This document shows, piece by piece, positions 38,657 to 50,184 of a stretch of DNA of 64,000 nt (within the stretch, counting starts at the first letter, position 1; each line of letters starts with the position of its first letter). The position numbers were made by a program, and so were the translations under genes. The stretch is taken from the NCBI GenBank assembly GCA_964030475.1, contig CAXIPT010000005.1:5722875-5786874 (forward strand), read 5' to 3'. Source of the stretch: Tethya wilhelma (Eukaryota; Porifera; Demospongiae; Tethyida; Tethyidae). Below the pieces are notes generated by a model. It searched no databases, was not told where the DNA came from, and saw only the letters and a program-made list of their open reading frames with translations.

Positions 38657-41600
38657 ATGGATAGTAGTAGCCCTACTGCTCCGCTGTCCATACCTCTCAT
38701 ACAAGAAGATCCTGTAAGTGTTGTAGCCCTCAGCCCATCTAGTGTAAGGTAAGCCGAACGTTCCAATTTGTACACTCATGACTGTATGTGATGGTTATAG
38801 CAGATAATGAATGTTCAGTAAATTATGTTATCTATTAAATTGCATGCACTCAGATAGTCTCGCAGGCCAGACACTCAAAGAGACTGAGCCATGATAGAGA
38901 CTAGCACTAAGAATGAGATGGTTGCTGGTCTACCATGCTAACTCAGCATGATGTTACTTTTTTTTTTCCTCTTACAGTTCAGCAGAGAGTGGCTACTTGC
39001 CTGTTCCCAAGAAGAAGAGGGAGAGAGTGACATGGTCGTGTAAGCAAATAGGTCCTTTATGTTTTTATTATCACAACAGGTCTCAATGATGTGTTGTTGT
39101 TGTGTGGGATTAATAATATTCATGGCGCTATAAAAATGCCAAGTACTACTATCCCATTGTTCCTTTTGGGTAATGTCGTAAGAATGCCTGATTGAGTGCC
39201 CATTGTGGGATTGTGTATATATGTCTAATGTTTACATTTGCAATCAAAGATTATGGAGTGAGTTGTGCAAACCAGCCAGGTACTAGTAAGAGTTCAAGCT
39301 GTAAATGAGTAAGTAAAAGTAAGTTTGCAGACCAACCAGGTAGTGCAAGCTGTGGATTTTGAGCTCTTTAGCTTTTTACTTTTGTTGTAATAGTCAGAGA
39401 AGGTACAGCAGAGGTAGCCTCATACCCAGATAAAGTCAGCTCATCAATCCCATTCTCTCCTTTGATCTTACACTAACCAATAAGGGAAAGGACAACGGGG
39501 AGAGCCTGGGTTAGTTAGCACAAAGATGCAGATTTAATTGCCAATCTACTCTGACAAAAGTAGTTAGTGGGCTTGCCAGCTAACTCAGCAAACTATCATG
39601 TGTTTCCTTAGAGTAGCAGTATAATATTATATGTCGGCAGTTTTCTTTAAAAAGTGTTTTGTACTCTTTCTCCTTTATTTTTTCTTTTCCGATTCACTAG
39701 AGACTGAGTGGCTGTCTACTTACACACACACACACACACACACACCAGCCTCTCCTACTGGTGATGTAGAAGAAGCAATCCAGACGAAGAAGAACAAGAA
39801 TCTTCGTCAAACAACTGCACACGGAGGGAGACACAAGAAATCACTGACAGGGCAGCCAAGTGGAGACCTTCCCGTGCTCCATGAAATGAAAGAAGGTACA
39901 ATGTACAATGTACTGTAGTACAGGAATGGATCTAAATTAATAGCCATATAAGTCTTAATTCAAGCAAAAAAGGGGGTTCTTTTTATTGCAAGAAAAGAAA
40001 AAAAAACTTATAGATTGACTTTCTAGTACGTTCAGATAATATGTAAGTGGAAGAGCTTATTGATTTACAAAGGTCATACATAATATTATTCTAGATCAGT
40101 ATAATTATTACATTAACAAAATATTTCCTACCAAAATCACCTATAACACTTGAACAATGTCATACATTTAACTACCAGCTATCTACTGTATTATATTGGG
40201 CTTTAAATGTGAGGGCCAAATACAATATCATAATTGTATACACTCTCTATCTAAGTTATCTAAGTGGAATGTCTTCTAGTTATTATTTGGTGGATTATCA
40301 AACGTACATGGCAATGATATCTTTACTTCTCTGAGGGTCACTGTCCAGTAGTATTGTTTCTATTTTGTGTTCAGTTTTGAAGCAAATACAAGTACACTTG
40401 ACTGAGCACTGATAGTAAGCTTTACCACTTTTGCTCTTTTTATCCCTCCAATTGAAGCGCTCCAGCAGTTTCTTGTTCCTACTATCATTCTCCCAAATTT
40501 CCTTAACTTTTAATTTCCTTCCATTTAAGGTAGTAATCTTTTCATCAACGCCCAAATTGCACTCAAATTCACATGTTGCTTTTTTCTCTACTTTATACAG
40601 TAATTCCTTCACAACTACTTTCTTATTTGGTTTAACATATATTTCAATTGTTGACACTTTTGCTTTTCCTTTATCATCTGTGTTGGTAATTTCTTGGCTT
40701 GAACTATATTCATAGTAAGGAGTGGCCTTAAGTTCCACAGCATCCAGGATTTTCCCTCCAATTTCTCCACTAATCCCAACTTTGTGGCCAGTTTGTACAC
40801 TGATACCAACAGAAGTTTTCCGGTCATAATGACATGTATGTGTGTACTTAACTGCATGTGAATCATTGCCTGAAGTGATATTCTCATAAAATGAATCTTC
40901 TTCAAATATAACACTTCTACTAGTAGGTTTGCTTCTTCCTAATATACCCAGGAAATTATATCTTGAAAAAGTTTCAGAACCATTTGTTATACTTGCATTT
41001 CTAGGATCATCAATAATGAAAAAGCTTTCCTCCAGTTCATTCTGAGCATCGGTACAATTCTGTACACACTTCTTTAGTTCTTCTGCTAATTCTTCAAGGG
41101 TGGGAATGTGTTCTTCTTCATGATTTATAAGTGGATTACTTGTATGAATACCAGCACCAAATGTTCGTTTAGCAAGATTGGGTTTAGGCTTACGTGATAA
41201 AAATCTTTTTCGTTCAGTAGATATAGTTCCACTTCTTTGAGCATATGACAGTAATCTTGTTCGCGGTTTGATAACTGGTTTGATAACATTCCTACCTTCA
41301 TCTTCATTGCTTGAGATTAAAGGGTCTCGTTCATCACTTGAAGACATAATTCAACATTGATGACTCAAACAATATTGTGCTAATTGCTGGCAGTACTTTC
41401 TTGATCGAGAACAGGCACACATATACAACTGTGAGAGGTTGTGATTAGAATGCTTGCACAGAATAAGGGGTGGAAATAGGTTTAACCCAAAAGGGTGGAT
41501 TTGTACGCCTACTTAGATACTGTGAGTTTATTCATAAGCATCAAGTATTACTTCCTCTATGGGTGTTACTTAATTAGATGCCACAATCTTTATTACCTGT

Positions 41601-42368
41601 TTCTCATCTTATCAGATACTCTTCGACCTCCTTCTTCTTCAACTTCTATAAACCCCACCACCCGTGCTCCCCGCCACACCAACCATTCTGGCTCAACTCG
41701 TACCACAAACACCTCACGTGCTTCCTTCCTGTCCTCCTTCGCCAACACCTCCTTCAACAGTGATTACGATGGCATCATCGATGGACGATACAGCTTCTGT
41801 GAGGACAACGGAGATTATGTCGCCGTCGAGGTGAGAAATGAAGGGGTTAAACTAAAAGTATATGGAAAGAAAGGGGTTAAATAGATTAGGGAGAAGGAGA
41901 TTAAGTCGTTTAATGTACAAAAGGGGTTAAAATATTGGGAGGGTTAAAGATGTAAAAGTGGGTAAGATGGATTGATTACTCTTATGGTCTGATTATGCAC
42001 AGTACGAGCGCACACTGCATATACGAAACTTAAAACTATGAAAGCGCTCTTTTACCGATTTATACGAAATTTTGAACTACGAAAAAATTTCCCGCTATAT
42101 GATAAATCTTTAATGTGGTCATACACTATACATACACTACAGTCAATTGGAGCTGGGGGAATGTCAACGAGTGAGGAGCTGAGGATGTGTAAGAAGACCG
42201 TCTTGAATCCTTATCGACTGCTTTTGAAAGTGGTGTGTTATGATTATTATCCTTGCTGTTGTTTTTGTTTTGAAAAGCATGTGGTCAGTGTTTATGTGTG
42301 TAAGTTGTATGTTGTAATTATGTGAAGACTCTTGAAGTGATGTACATGAGATAATTATGAATATCAGT

Positions 42369-42422
<54 letters not shown>

Positions 42423-43831
42423 NGTGTGTGTACATAAATATTGTTTTCCCAAAACCCCCCAAAATACCTGCTTCTATACTGTAAAAACATCATCAAAGTA
42501 GTTTGTTACTTTTCTTAAATAAATACTTTTCTTTTTTTTAAAAAAAACTAATACTTTCTTTTTTAAAACCAACAAAACCATAATACTTCCCTCTAACCAC
42601 CATGCTTACATACATATACATACAACTATTCTCTTTCTCTCAGATTGGGTGGAGAAAAACCAAAGCTAAGACACGCGATCTCCAACAACCTCGCTACGTC
42701 CGACTCTTCAACATAATCTACCCGATCGTGATCATGACCCTCATGGTCATTTCCTACGTCACTCAGATTGTTACTTGCTTCTACAGAGGAGACCAGGTAG
42801 GTCCCTGCCTCCCTTTGCTTGCTCGAGTTGTTTGTCTCTCTTAGCTTGTGATTATTAAAGAATGAGCAGTTCGAAAATCTAACTTCTATGCTTGATGATA
42901 CTTTACCCACACTGTTGATTTGTTGCTTATGCGTGCATATATTGATCTGCATTTTGTTGTATAAATTATTATACAGACTCTGCAAAACCTTCTTCTTTCT
43001 TTCATTCTCTCCTTTACTTTATTAAAGGGAGGGGCTGGAAGCATGCTGCTTTCTAGTAAACAGAATTGTATGAAATTACTATTTCTCATCTTCCCCACAG
43101 ACTCACCCCAAACCTATAGGTATCAATGGAAGTGATGCCATGTTAATTTCGTGCAGGGACCACCTCGTCACCAAGCTCATCTATCCAGACCTCCTCCTCA
43201 CAGCTGCCTACCTCTGGGGTCTCTACATCTTCAGATACGGTGAACCAGAGCATCTGGTGCTCATAATGGAGACCGTCTTCTTGAGCTACGGCACCAACCA
43301 GCAGCTCAAGAACAAACAAAAGTGGATAGTGAGAACACTGAGGTGTGCATTTTATGGAATGACGTTCCATTTACATACCAGGCTGTAGTTTTTAAGGACA
43401 ATCTCTGTCAAAAAGAGGCTATATATACTAGTTGCCACTCCATTGGTCAAAAATTTAATCCTGTCTAGGCTGTTTATAAGCCTTAGGGTGTACATGTACT
43501 GTACCTCTTCTGTTGACTTAAGAATATTTTTTTCCTTCTCTGCGTGAGCTTTTAAGCTACATAAATATGACATTGTGCTAATGTCGGTTTCAATACAATT
43601 TTTTTATTGATTATTTCCATTCACATTATACTGCAGGCTCTTCCTGGTATGTGGTATCATATGGATCTTGTTGGATGTGTTACTGAGTGCCGCACGAGTG
43701 TACAGTCTTCAACTCTTACAACCAAATGTCCAACTGGACTTTCTCAGAGAAAAATGGAGTTCTTCCAAGTGTGTGAAGCTTGCTCGCTCAGTCTTTATCT
43801 TTCAATACCCATTCAAAGTGAATTTATACTT

Positions 43832-43874
<43 letters not shown>

Positions 43875-44063
43875 CCAACACTTCTTGAAGATATCCTACG
43901 CTACTTGTTTATCATCATCACCAATCTGTGTTTCATTTTCGTTGACCTCCTCTATATTGCCGTCATCATCATGTACATCTCGCAAAGCCAGCTAATCCAG
44001 TTCTTTGTTGATGCCATCCGAGAGAAAGTTCTTGTCAAAGCTTATTCGCTGGATAAAGCCATC

Positions 44064-44120
<57 letters not shown>

Positions 44121-44847
44121 NTGTGTAGCTATATAGAAATTCAGTTTATTAATATTATTATTATTAGGGTGTATGTATGTATGTACCAGTGTGATGGTGT
44201 AAAAGCTCATGAAGTAGAGTCGTCCAAGCCAATCATACCTGACTTCGGATGCAAACCCCTCCTGTAGTGAAAATGGTACAAAATTTTTCTTAAAATGTTA
44301 GACAGTGATAAAAGAGAATCTCATTATTCACTCACCATAATAATGTACCAGTTGTTTACCACCATCAGAATGAACAAGGTTACTAGGCAACAAAAGATAA
44401 AAAAACAAGACTTAGAGACGGTGAGTGCATGTTGCGAAAATTCTATAATAAGGGAGGCTCTGAGAAGTGGGCAACAAAAAGAACAAAATAAGCTGAATTT
44501 CCACAAAGTGTCCTTTTTTTCGTTGGAAGTTTACTCACAGGGGGAGGGTTATGTATAAATCTATGTTCAACCTACCATAGCTCCTAAGAATGTTGTCAAA
44601 GTTGTTGAGGTAATAGATGTCTGGTGATGGAAGAAGGCTGTTGGTGCCGTTCATCCTACCACCATTGTAGTACTCTCCTACACCATACCAGCTGGTGTTG
44701 CTGGAGGGGGGAGATGATGAAGACAAAGTAAATTACGGAAGCTTGTTTTTGAAAGTGAAAACAGATTATCTAATAAAATATCGTGGAAAGTTCTTCAACT
44801 CTTAATTCTAGTCCAATGAGGGTGGTATTTATCGATAATTCTGATAG

Positions 44848-44917
<70 letters not shown>

Positions 44918-45091
44918 ATGCTTAAGCTTCTTGTCTTTTTTCCCTCTCTTTTCTCTTCTTTTCTCCAGGCCAAGTTAGCGAGTGTCCCAATCTACCCATC
45001 TATGGTGGTGGGTGTGGTCTTCATCTTTGCCGTTTTCAGTGTGTTTTATGTGGCCACTTTCCCAACCTTTCAGTTTGCTCCGTGGTTTTAG
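38657..45091 (+). CDS. Multi-pass membrane protein, possibly gustatory-receptor-like
   Basis: Exons read in phase: 38657-38748, 38978-39039, (possible 9-nt exon 39394-39402), 39701-39895, 41616-41830, 42143-42229, 42644-42796, 43101-43342, 43637-43768, 43874-44066 and 44969-45091, about 500 residues. The first half is hydrophilic and Ser/Thr-rich, with a (TH)n stretch encoded by a CA microsatellite at 39721-39745. At least five hydrophobic segments follow: IIYPIVIMTLMVISYVTQIV; LIYPDLLLTAAYLWGLYIF; LFLVCGIIWILLDVLL; YLFIIITNLCFIFVDLLYIA; MVVGVVFIFAVFSVFYVATF. The stretch after the fourth (YISQSQLIQFFVDAIREKV) recalls invertebrate gustatory-receptor-like seven-pass proteins, but this is a weak match. 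The exon boundaries around 43768-43874 (CT repeat) and the first intron chain are the least certain. A minus-strand gene sits in the intron 39896-41615. Confidence 0.6.
40298..41347 (-). CDS. Intronless nested gene, possible aerolysin-like fold
   Basis: A single uninterrupted frame of 349 residues lies antisense inside an intron of the membrane-protein gene. The start MSSSDERDPLISSNEDEG has no signal peptide, so the product is probably cytosolic unless exported in another way. The N-terminal third is basic and low-complexity. The middle (residues about 165-265) alternates polar and hydrophobic residues with many Ser, Thr, Val and Lys: KTSVGISVQTGHKVGISGEI, then YYEYSSSQEITNTDDKGKAK, then VKPNKKVVVKELLYKVEKKA. 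This order resembles the transmembrane-strand region and following PP-G/K-x-V strand of the aerolysin/ETX-MTX2 beta-pore family. The C-terminal region is Cys-rich (CSVKCTCICFK). The gene itself is well supported as an ORF; the family call is tentative. Confidence 0.6.
   Translation of the reverse strand: MSSSDERDPLISSNEDEGRNVIKPVIKPRTRLLSYAQRSGTISTERKRFLSRKPKPNLAKRTFGAGIHTSNPLINHEEEHIPTLEELAEELKKCVQNCTDAQNELEESFFIIDDPRNASITNGSETFSRYNFLGILGRSKPTSRSVIFEEDSFYENITSGNDSHAVKYTHTCHYDRKTSVGISVQTGHKVGISGEIGGKILDAVELKATPYYEYSSSQEITNTDDKGKAKVSTIEIYVKPNKKVVVKELLYKVEKKATCEFECNLGVDEKITTLNGRKLKVKEIWENDSRNKKLLERFNWRDKKSKSGKAYYQCSVKCTCICFKTEHKIETILLDSDPQRSKDIIAMYV
42371..42431. repeat. (CT)n-N-(GT)n microsatellite with assembly ambiguity
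   Basis: A CT run of about 52 bp ends in a single N at 42423 followed by gtgtgtgt. It is intronic. The N probably marks a collapsed repeat rather than one unknown base. Confidence 0.9.
43835..43873 (+). repeat. (CT)n at a splice acceptor
   Basis: The CT run ends in cag at 43871-43873 and serves as the pyrimidine tract of the next exon of the membrane-protein gene. Because the frame stays open through it, an unspliced form would encode an Ser-Leu repeat. Confidence 0.7.
44066..44127 (+). repeat. (GT)n microsatellite with N at 44121
   Basis: A GT run begins right at the exon end, so the donor is the first GT of the repeat; an N sits near its end. Many equivalent donors exist inside the run. 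Confidence 0.85.
44849..44914 (+). repeat. (CA)n microsatellite
   Basis: A CA run with one tac interruption lies in the last intron of the membrane-protein gene. No coding role is seen. Confidence 0.9.
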
Positions 45092-45094
45092 ACT

Positions 45095-45098
<4 letters not shown>

Positions 45099-45131
<33 letters not shown>
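45099..45131 (+). repeat. (TG)n microsatellite in 3' UTR
   Basis: A TG run follows the stop codon of the membrane-protein gene by about 10 bp. Confidence 0.85.
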
Positions 45132-45132
<1 letters not shown>

Positions 45133-45220
45133 ATTAAAAATTTGATTGCTCTCTATACCTTTATAGTCAGTGACATCATTCACGTTCATTATTTTTGTGT
45201 GTGACTATACATAATATTAT

Positions 45221-45609
45221 ACAAGTAGTAAAAATTTCAAAAAAATAAGTAGTGTAGGAATGGGCAGTGCAGTAAAAAGTATTGGAACAAGGAATGTCTC
45301 AATTTCGGCACATGACTACTTCATTTTTATCCCTTATATGGATCCTCAGTGCGGATGCAATGATCTCGGTGTACAATAGTACCGTAGCTTATTGTTGCAT
45401 TGGTTCAAATTTCTACTATTCAGTTGACTAAGCAGTGGAGTAATATAAGCTTTGTAACAGACAGATAACTTAAACTCGACTGTCGAGCAAGAGTTGGGTA
45501 TAAAAATGAAGTAGTCATGTGCCGAAATTGAGACATTCCTTGTTCCAATACTTTTTACTGCACTGCCCATTCCTACACTACTTATTTTTTTGAAATTTTT
45601 ACTACTTGT
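45221..45609. mobile_element. Foldback element with identical 110-bp arms
   Basis: Positions 45221-45330 and 45500-45609 are exact reverse complements over 110 nt, including a run of seven A/T, with a 169-nt spacer. The arms start acaagtagtaaaaatttc. The spacer has no reading frame of note. Identity of the arms implies recent formation or ongoing correction. Flanking target duplications are not clear. The RNA would form a very long hairpin. Confidence 0.85.
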
Positions 45610-45700
45610 TCATTCACTTTTTTCAACACTACAGTGTGGAGACTATATATCAGAGATTGGTTAGTCCCTACAAAAAGCTTGGGCAACTGGAAGAAGCTAA

Positions 45701-45711
45701 TGCGCATGCGT
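45701..45711. promoter_or_regulatory. TGCGCATGCGT box, isolated copy
   Basis: The same box as at the filamin promoters, 130 bp before the candidate small ORF at 45841 and about 55 bp before acaaagatggctgc (45758-45771), which resembles a YY1 site (AAGATGGC). Together these look like a promoter. Confidence 0.4.
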
Positions 45712-45840
45712 ATAATAATGCCACGTGGATAAAATTAATAATGACCTTTGAACTCTACTTACAAAGATGGCTGCATTGAAGTACAAGAATTTATACACTA
45801 AGTTTCAAAGCTCTCTAGTTTTTGTTTAAGCCTATTTATG

Positions 45841-46121
45841 ATGAAAACGAGTATCAAGGAATGTAGTACCTATGAAAAGAAGTTAGTTTGTGCTGTCAAA
45901 GTTGGCTCAACACATTCTGGTTCTCTGGAAATGCTTTTCAAGTAAGTCAGTTAGGAAGGAAGTACGTAAGTAAGAACAAAAATGGCACTATTGTGGCTTC
46001 CCAGTAGCGCTTTCTACGAGTGCTGCTGAAGGTTTCTGTGAGTTTTAGGCCTTTCATACAATTGGTAACCTGTCCGAGGGAGCCTTTGAGCAAGTTTGAA
46101 GACTCTACTTTGTTTTGCTAG
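45841..46121 (+). CDS. Candidate two-exon small protein (low confidence)
   Basis: An ATG at 45841 opens a frame to a strong donor (ttcaa/gtaagt) at 45941. Joining to 46049 (acceptor gttttag) keeps the phase and stops at 46121, giving about 57 residues beginning MKTSIKECSTYEKKLVCAVK. Support is limited to splice-site quality, phase and the upstream promoter-like box. No family is recognised, and it may be non-coding. Confidence 0.25.
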
Positions 46122-46145
46122 ATCATTATGATCATAAACATTTTG

Positions 46146-46207
46146 TATTGTGTCTATGGGACAGGCGGCCCATTCCTACTATACGTACTACCGTACGTAT
46201 GATACCT
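46146..46207 (+). repeat. Dispersed repeat copy
   Basis: This matches the reverse complement of 18836-18896 and contains tacgtactaccgtacgta, a near-palindrome. It is followed by a (GTTT)n run at about 46248-46273. Confidence 0.55.
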
Positions 46208-46488
46208 CAACCCCCCAACTTCTTACACTCAAAATGTATGACATTGTAGTTGTTTGTTTGTTTGTTTGTTTGTTTTTTATTGTCAATAGTAATTTTGCAC
46301 ATATTTATTATAATTTTTTATTGGGAATGAAGATACTGTGATATATAATATTATATAAATTTTGCAAAATACCATGATCAATGGAATACATGATTGAATT
46401 GATTGATTATGTAAAATATTAAATTCACTTTTTTTGGAATGAGAATGGAACATGATTATTAGTCACATTCCAATTACACATAACAGTC

Positions 46489-48734
46489 TCAATAAGTGGG
46501 TCCGGAATGGGACTGCATCTGTGATGGCAGTGAAGGCATACTATCCCCTAGCAGTGAGTGGAACAGCTCCAAGTGTCCATTCTGCATCGACTGGCCTTCA
46601 TCGCACGAATTACTCAAACTCGGATTTGTAATCTCAAGAATATCGTCCACAGAGTGGTGCCTTGGTTTGGGCAGTGCCTGCTGGCTCAAAACAACACCAC
46701 TTCCATTGCTCTGTCTATCAGCAGCAGCTGCAGCGGTTGGCATGACAACCAGCTTATAGTTTGGAGGAGGGGTCTTTGACTTGACGGCTCTTCCATAGAG
46801 ACCTGGCACCATAACAGGGGAGTGGTTTCTTATCAAACCTCCCGTGTTTGATTTCACGAATCTCATATCGTTGCCATGGTGACCTGTACCCGGTGGTGCT
46901 GGCCCTCCGTTGGTGAGAAGAGGATGCTCGTTGCTCTGAGTCAGCTTGGGAGGCGGAACGTGGAGAAATTTCATGTTTGGTTGCGAGATTCTTGGCTTAC
47001 GGGTCTTCTTGTTCACGTTGGGACTGTTTGGAGCTGAGTTTGAGGACTGCGGGCTCAGATTACGGTAGTGCCGTCCACCACCATAGGGAGGACTGTAGTC
47101 CATCACATTGTTGTTCCCGTTCACTTGTCCACTGGAACCGTACATTTCCAGTTTCAGTTTAGTGGGGGTGCCGCCCCTCTCGTTATGTCTCCTAATTGGT
47201 GACTGTGACAGCTGCATCCTCTCGCTGATGGTTTTGACAGGTGAGGCTGAAAGACTTCGATCCATGTTGCCGTACCCTTTAACTGGCGATGTCATAGGAC
47301 TCTTGTGGTTTCTAGGTCCCCCAGATGCTCCGTTTGGAGGGGCACGATATTTCAAGGGGGGCGAGGGGGTCAGGCTCATCGAAGGTGGACCGGTTTGAGT
47401 TCCCACGGCAGGTTGGGATCCAGTGAGTCCCAATTTTCGTTGTGTGAGGACTGGCGAATAGTGAGGGGAAGGTGAAGGAGGAGAGCGGTGGTGCTGCTGC
47501 TGAGTTGGCGGTTCTTCATGATCGGCTGGCTCCAAGAAGGAATGTTGGAGCGTTTCGATGATTGCTTCTTTCTCTTGTAGGCTCGTCTGTGCCGTCACCA
47601 GCTGAATCTCTAGTTCGGTGATCTTACGATGTGCATCTGCAATTTGAGCAGCTTGTTGAGACTTTAGCCGGCGGTAGTCTTGAATGAGGTCGTTGCTTTC
47701 GACCACAGTTCTCTCTAGTCGGTCGATTTTAGTGTCACGTGGAATGACAGCTGCTTCTAGAGCCATCTGTCTCTCGGCAACCAGCTCCAAACACTTGTGT
47801 TCCCACTGAAGGAGAATTTATAAGAGGGATTCATAAAAAAACAATAATTAGTATAATAATGGTTGCTAACGTACCTTAGCGACGTCTGATTCCAGCATGG
47901 TTATTCTCCGTTGAAGATCACTCTTTGTTTCCTTCACTTTCTCTTCTTTCGTTGTTTTACCTTTGAGTCTGCTGATCTCTCTCTGGAGTTGGGTGCGGAG
48001 TTTCTTTTCCAGTTTTTCTCGTTTCTGGCTTGTGTTTTGCATTGCTGATAGCACACCTTTTAGCTTCTCTATGCTCTCAGAGTACATCTGAGCCATGCTG
48101 TCCTGCATGTGTATGAATATGTATGAGATTGAGAGTACCCCTATAATTAAAGCGCTTTCTCACATGATTAGCTATAAAGTGAGTGGAGGTAAGTATATTG
48201 AGTGCCAATGGCTTTATGCAATATGTTTAAGCTTAAGGTGTGAACTTAGGAGGCTTTTATTTACAATGAAGATTACAAAATTTAAATGTCATCAGATCAA
48301 ATAAAGATGAGTTAACTTCCTCTGCCAACATCTCTCTCACACATCATACGTACCTCTGTTGAGCTCTCTTGTTCTTCTGTTGAGTCTTTGCTTCCTCCCT
48401 CAGTTGTCTCAGCAGCTGTACTTCTGTCTCTAAGCTGGGCCTTGGCACAATGGAGGTCCTTCTCTAGCTGTTCACGAACCACAGCTGCATCTTGATCTGT
48501 TTAAAGAGATCGATAACATAAGCACTTATTTTATCAAAAGTGATGGCAATTTGTGTGATGTACTCAAACAGAGTGTACATGATAGCACTGTGTATGTGCA
48601 AATCTTGACTTACTTTGTTTGATCAGTCGAAGAATCATTGTATCCCTCTTTTTAATCTCTCTTGACTTCTAAAGTAACAACACAGTGTACAACTGTATAT
48701 CACACCACTGACATGTCAATGGACTAATGTTGGC

Positions 48735-48768
<34 letters not shown>

Positions 48769-50125
48769 GTACATTATGACAATTTGTACTTACCACTTTT
48801 GGTGACTCTCCACCACTGAAGCTGTTTTTCCTCACTGTTTGCAGTTCAGCTGTGAACACAGAACACAGAGATGTAACGAATAATAAATTGAACAGATGTC
48901 TATTTTATAGGAGACTCTTATCAACATCCTTTGATCTAATTTAATGGATGGTTTCAATTTTCATTTCACAATCTAGGACCACTAGATTGACTAAGCCAAC
49001 AAGACTGTGTTAACATATACATACACAGAATGACAAGGTGACTATGAGATAAACTGGTAAATATATAGAAAGCTTCTTGTAAGTTTTAGTTCTAGTTTTA
49101 TAAGGTTCTTGCATAATAATTATTATTATGACGACAAAGTGAAATACTTCACAATGGACCTGTCATGAAATAACGATCTTCTATTAGGTGCAACAAACCG
49201 ATCTAATCAGTGTTCAGGCTAATTGGACTAATTACTGAGGTATGTACTTATTATACACACACAGTAAAGGGTTAATGTGATAATACATTCAATGTTGTGT
49301 AACTTTGATTGCAAGCCCAGCCCATAATATTGGCATATTGTTTTACAAATGTCATAACGTCTGTCAATGCATAAGGAACCCATTCTATTGTATACTAATT
49401 TTTATGTTGCCCACCCTCCCAAGCAAACTAATCTTGATGGAAAATCGTAATTGTTACTTTGTACCCATAAGTTCTCTATTCAAGAAAAAATTAACATATT
49501 TGTCACCGAATTAAAAATAGCTGTGCTGACTGGCTGTGAAAGTACAATCAGAAATTAAAAAAAAGTGGCATGAACACGCATACACACACACACACTCCTG
49601 CTCACCAATATGATGCTCTCTCGATCTCTTCAACTCATCCTCTAACTTGATCCTCAGTGTTTGCTCCAACTTGAGCTGACGTGAAGCACTCGACTCAAGA
49701 AGTCTGTGAGCTTCTCGAATTCTCTCCACTTCTTGTTCAAGCTGCAGGGTGAGTTGATAGCGCCATGAACAATAAAACGGACAAATCGAAGGAGGGAGGT
49801 GACATTCCCTCATGTTTGGGTGAAATGAACAGCAACAATACTTTGTGTGATTAGAAGCAATCAGCGAACAAATGGGAAAAAATTATCGGTAAACAAGTAA
49901 GTATGCGAACACGTACTTTTGCAGGCACATGTATAGACCTGTTTGTGCTCAGTCAGATAGACATTTGAAGTGCGTGGGCTTCTCAAATGTGTATCAAGTT
50001 GGCTCATAGAGAGCTATAGCTAGATTATTGTGACTTTATACCAGCTGACAATGCAAGTGGAGTTGTTTTGTTTGTACCTTTTGCAATTTTCTAACTCTTT
50101 GGTAGTAGCTTTCCAGTTCGCGTTN

Positions 50126-50184
<59 letters not shown>

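Noticed and set aside
38978..39039. Alternative frame of this exon using donor cct/gtaagt at 38713
   Set aside because: That donor is strong, but the resulting frame reaches a stop at the exon end and does not join in phase to 39701; the downstream donor at 38748 does better. A regulated alternative is not excluded.
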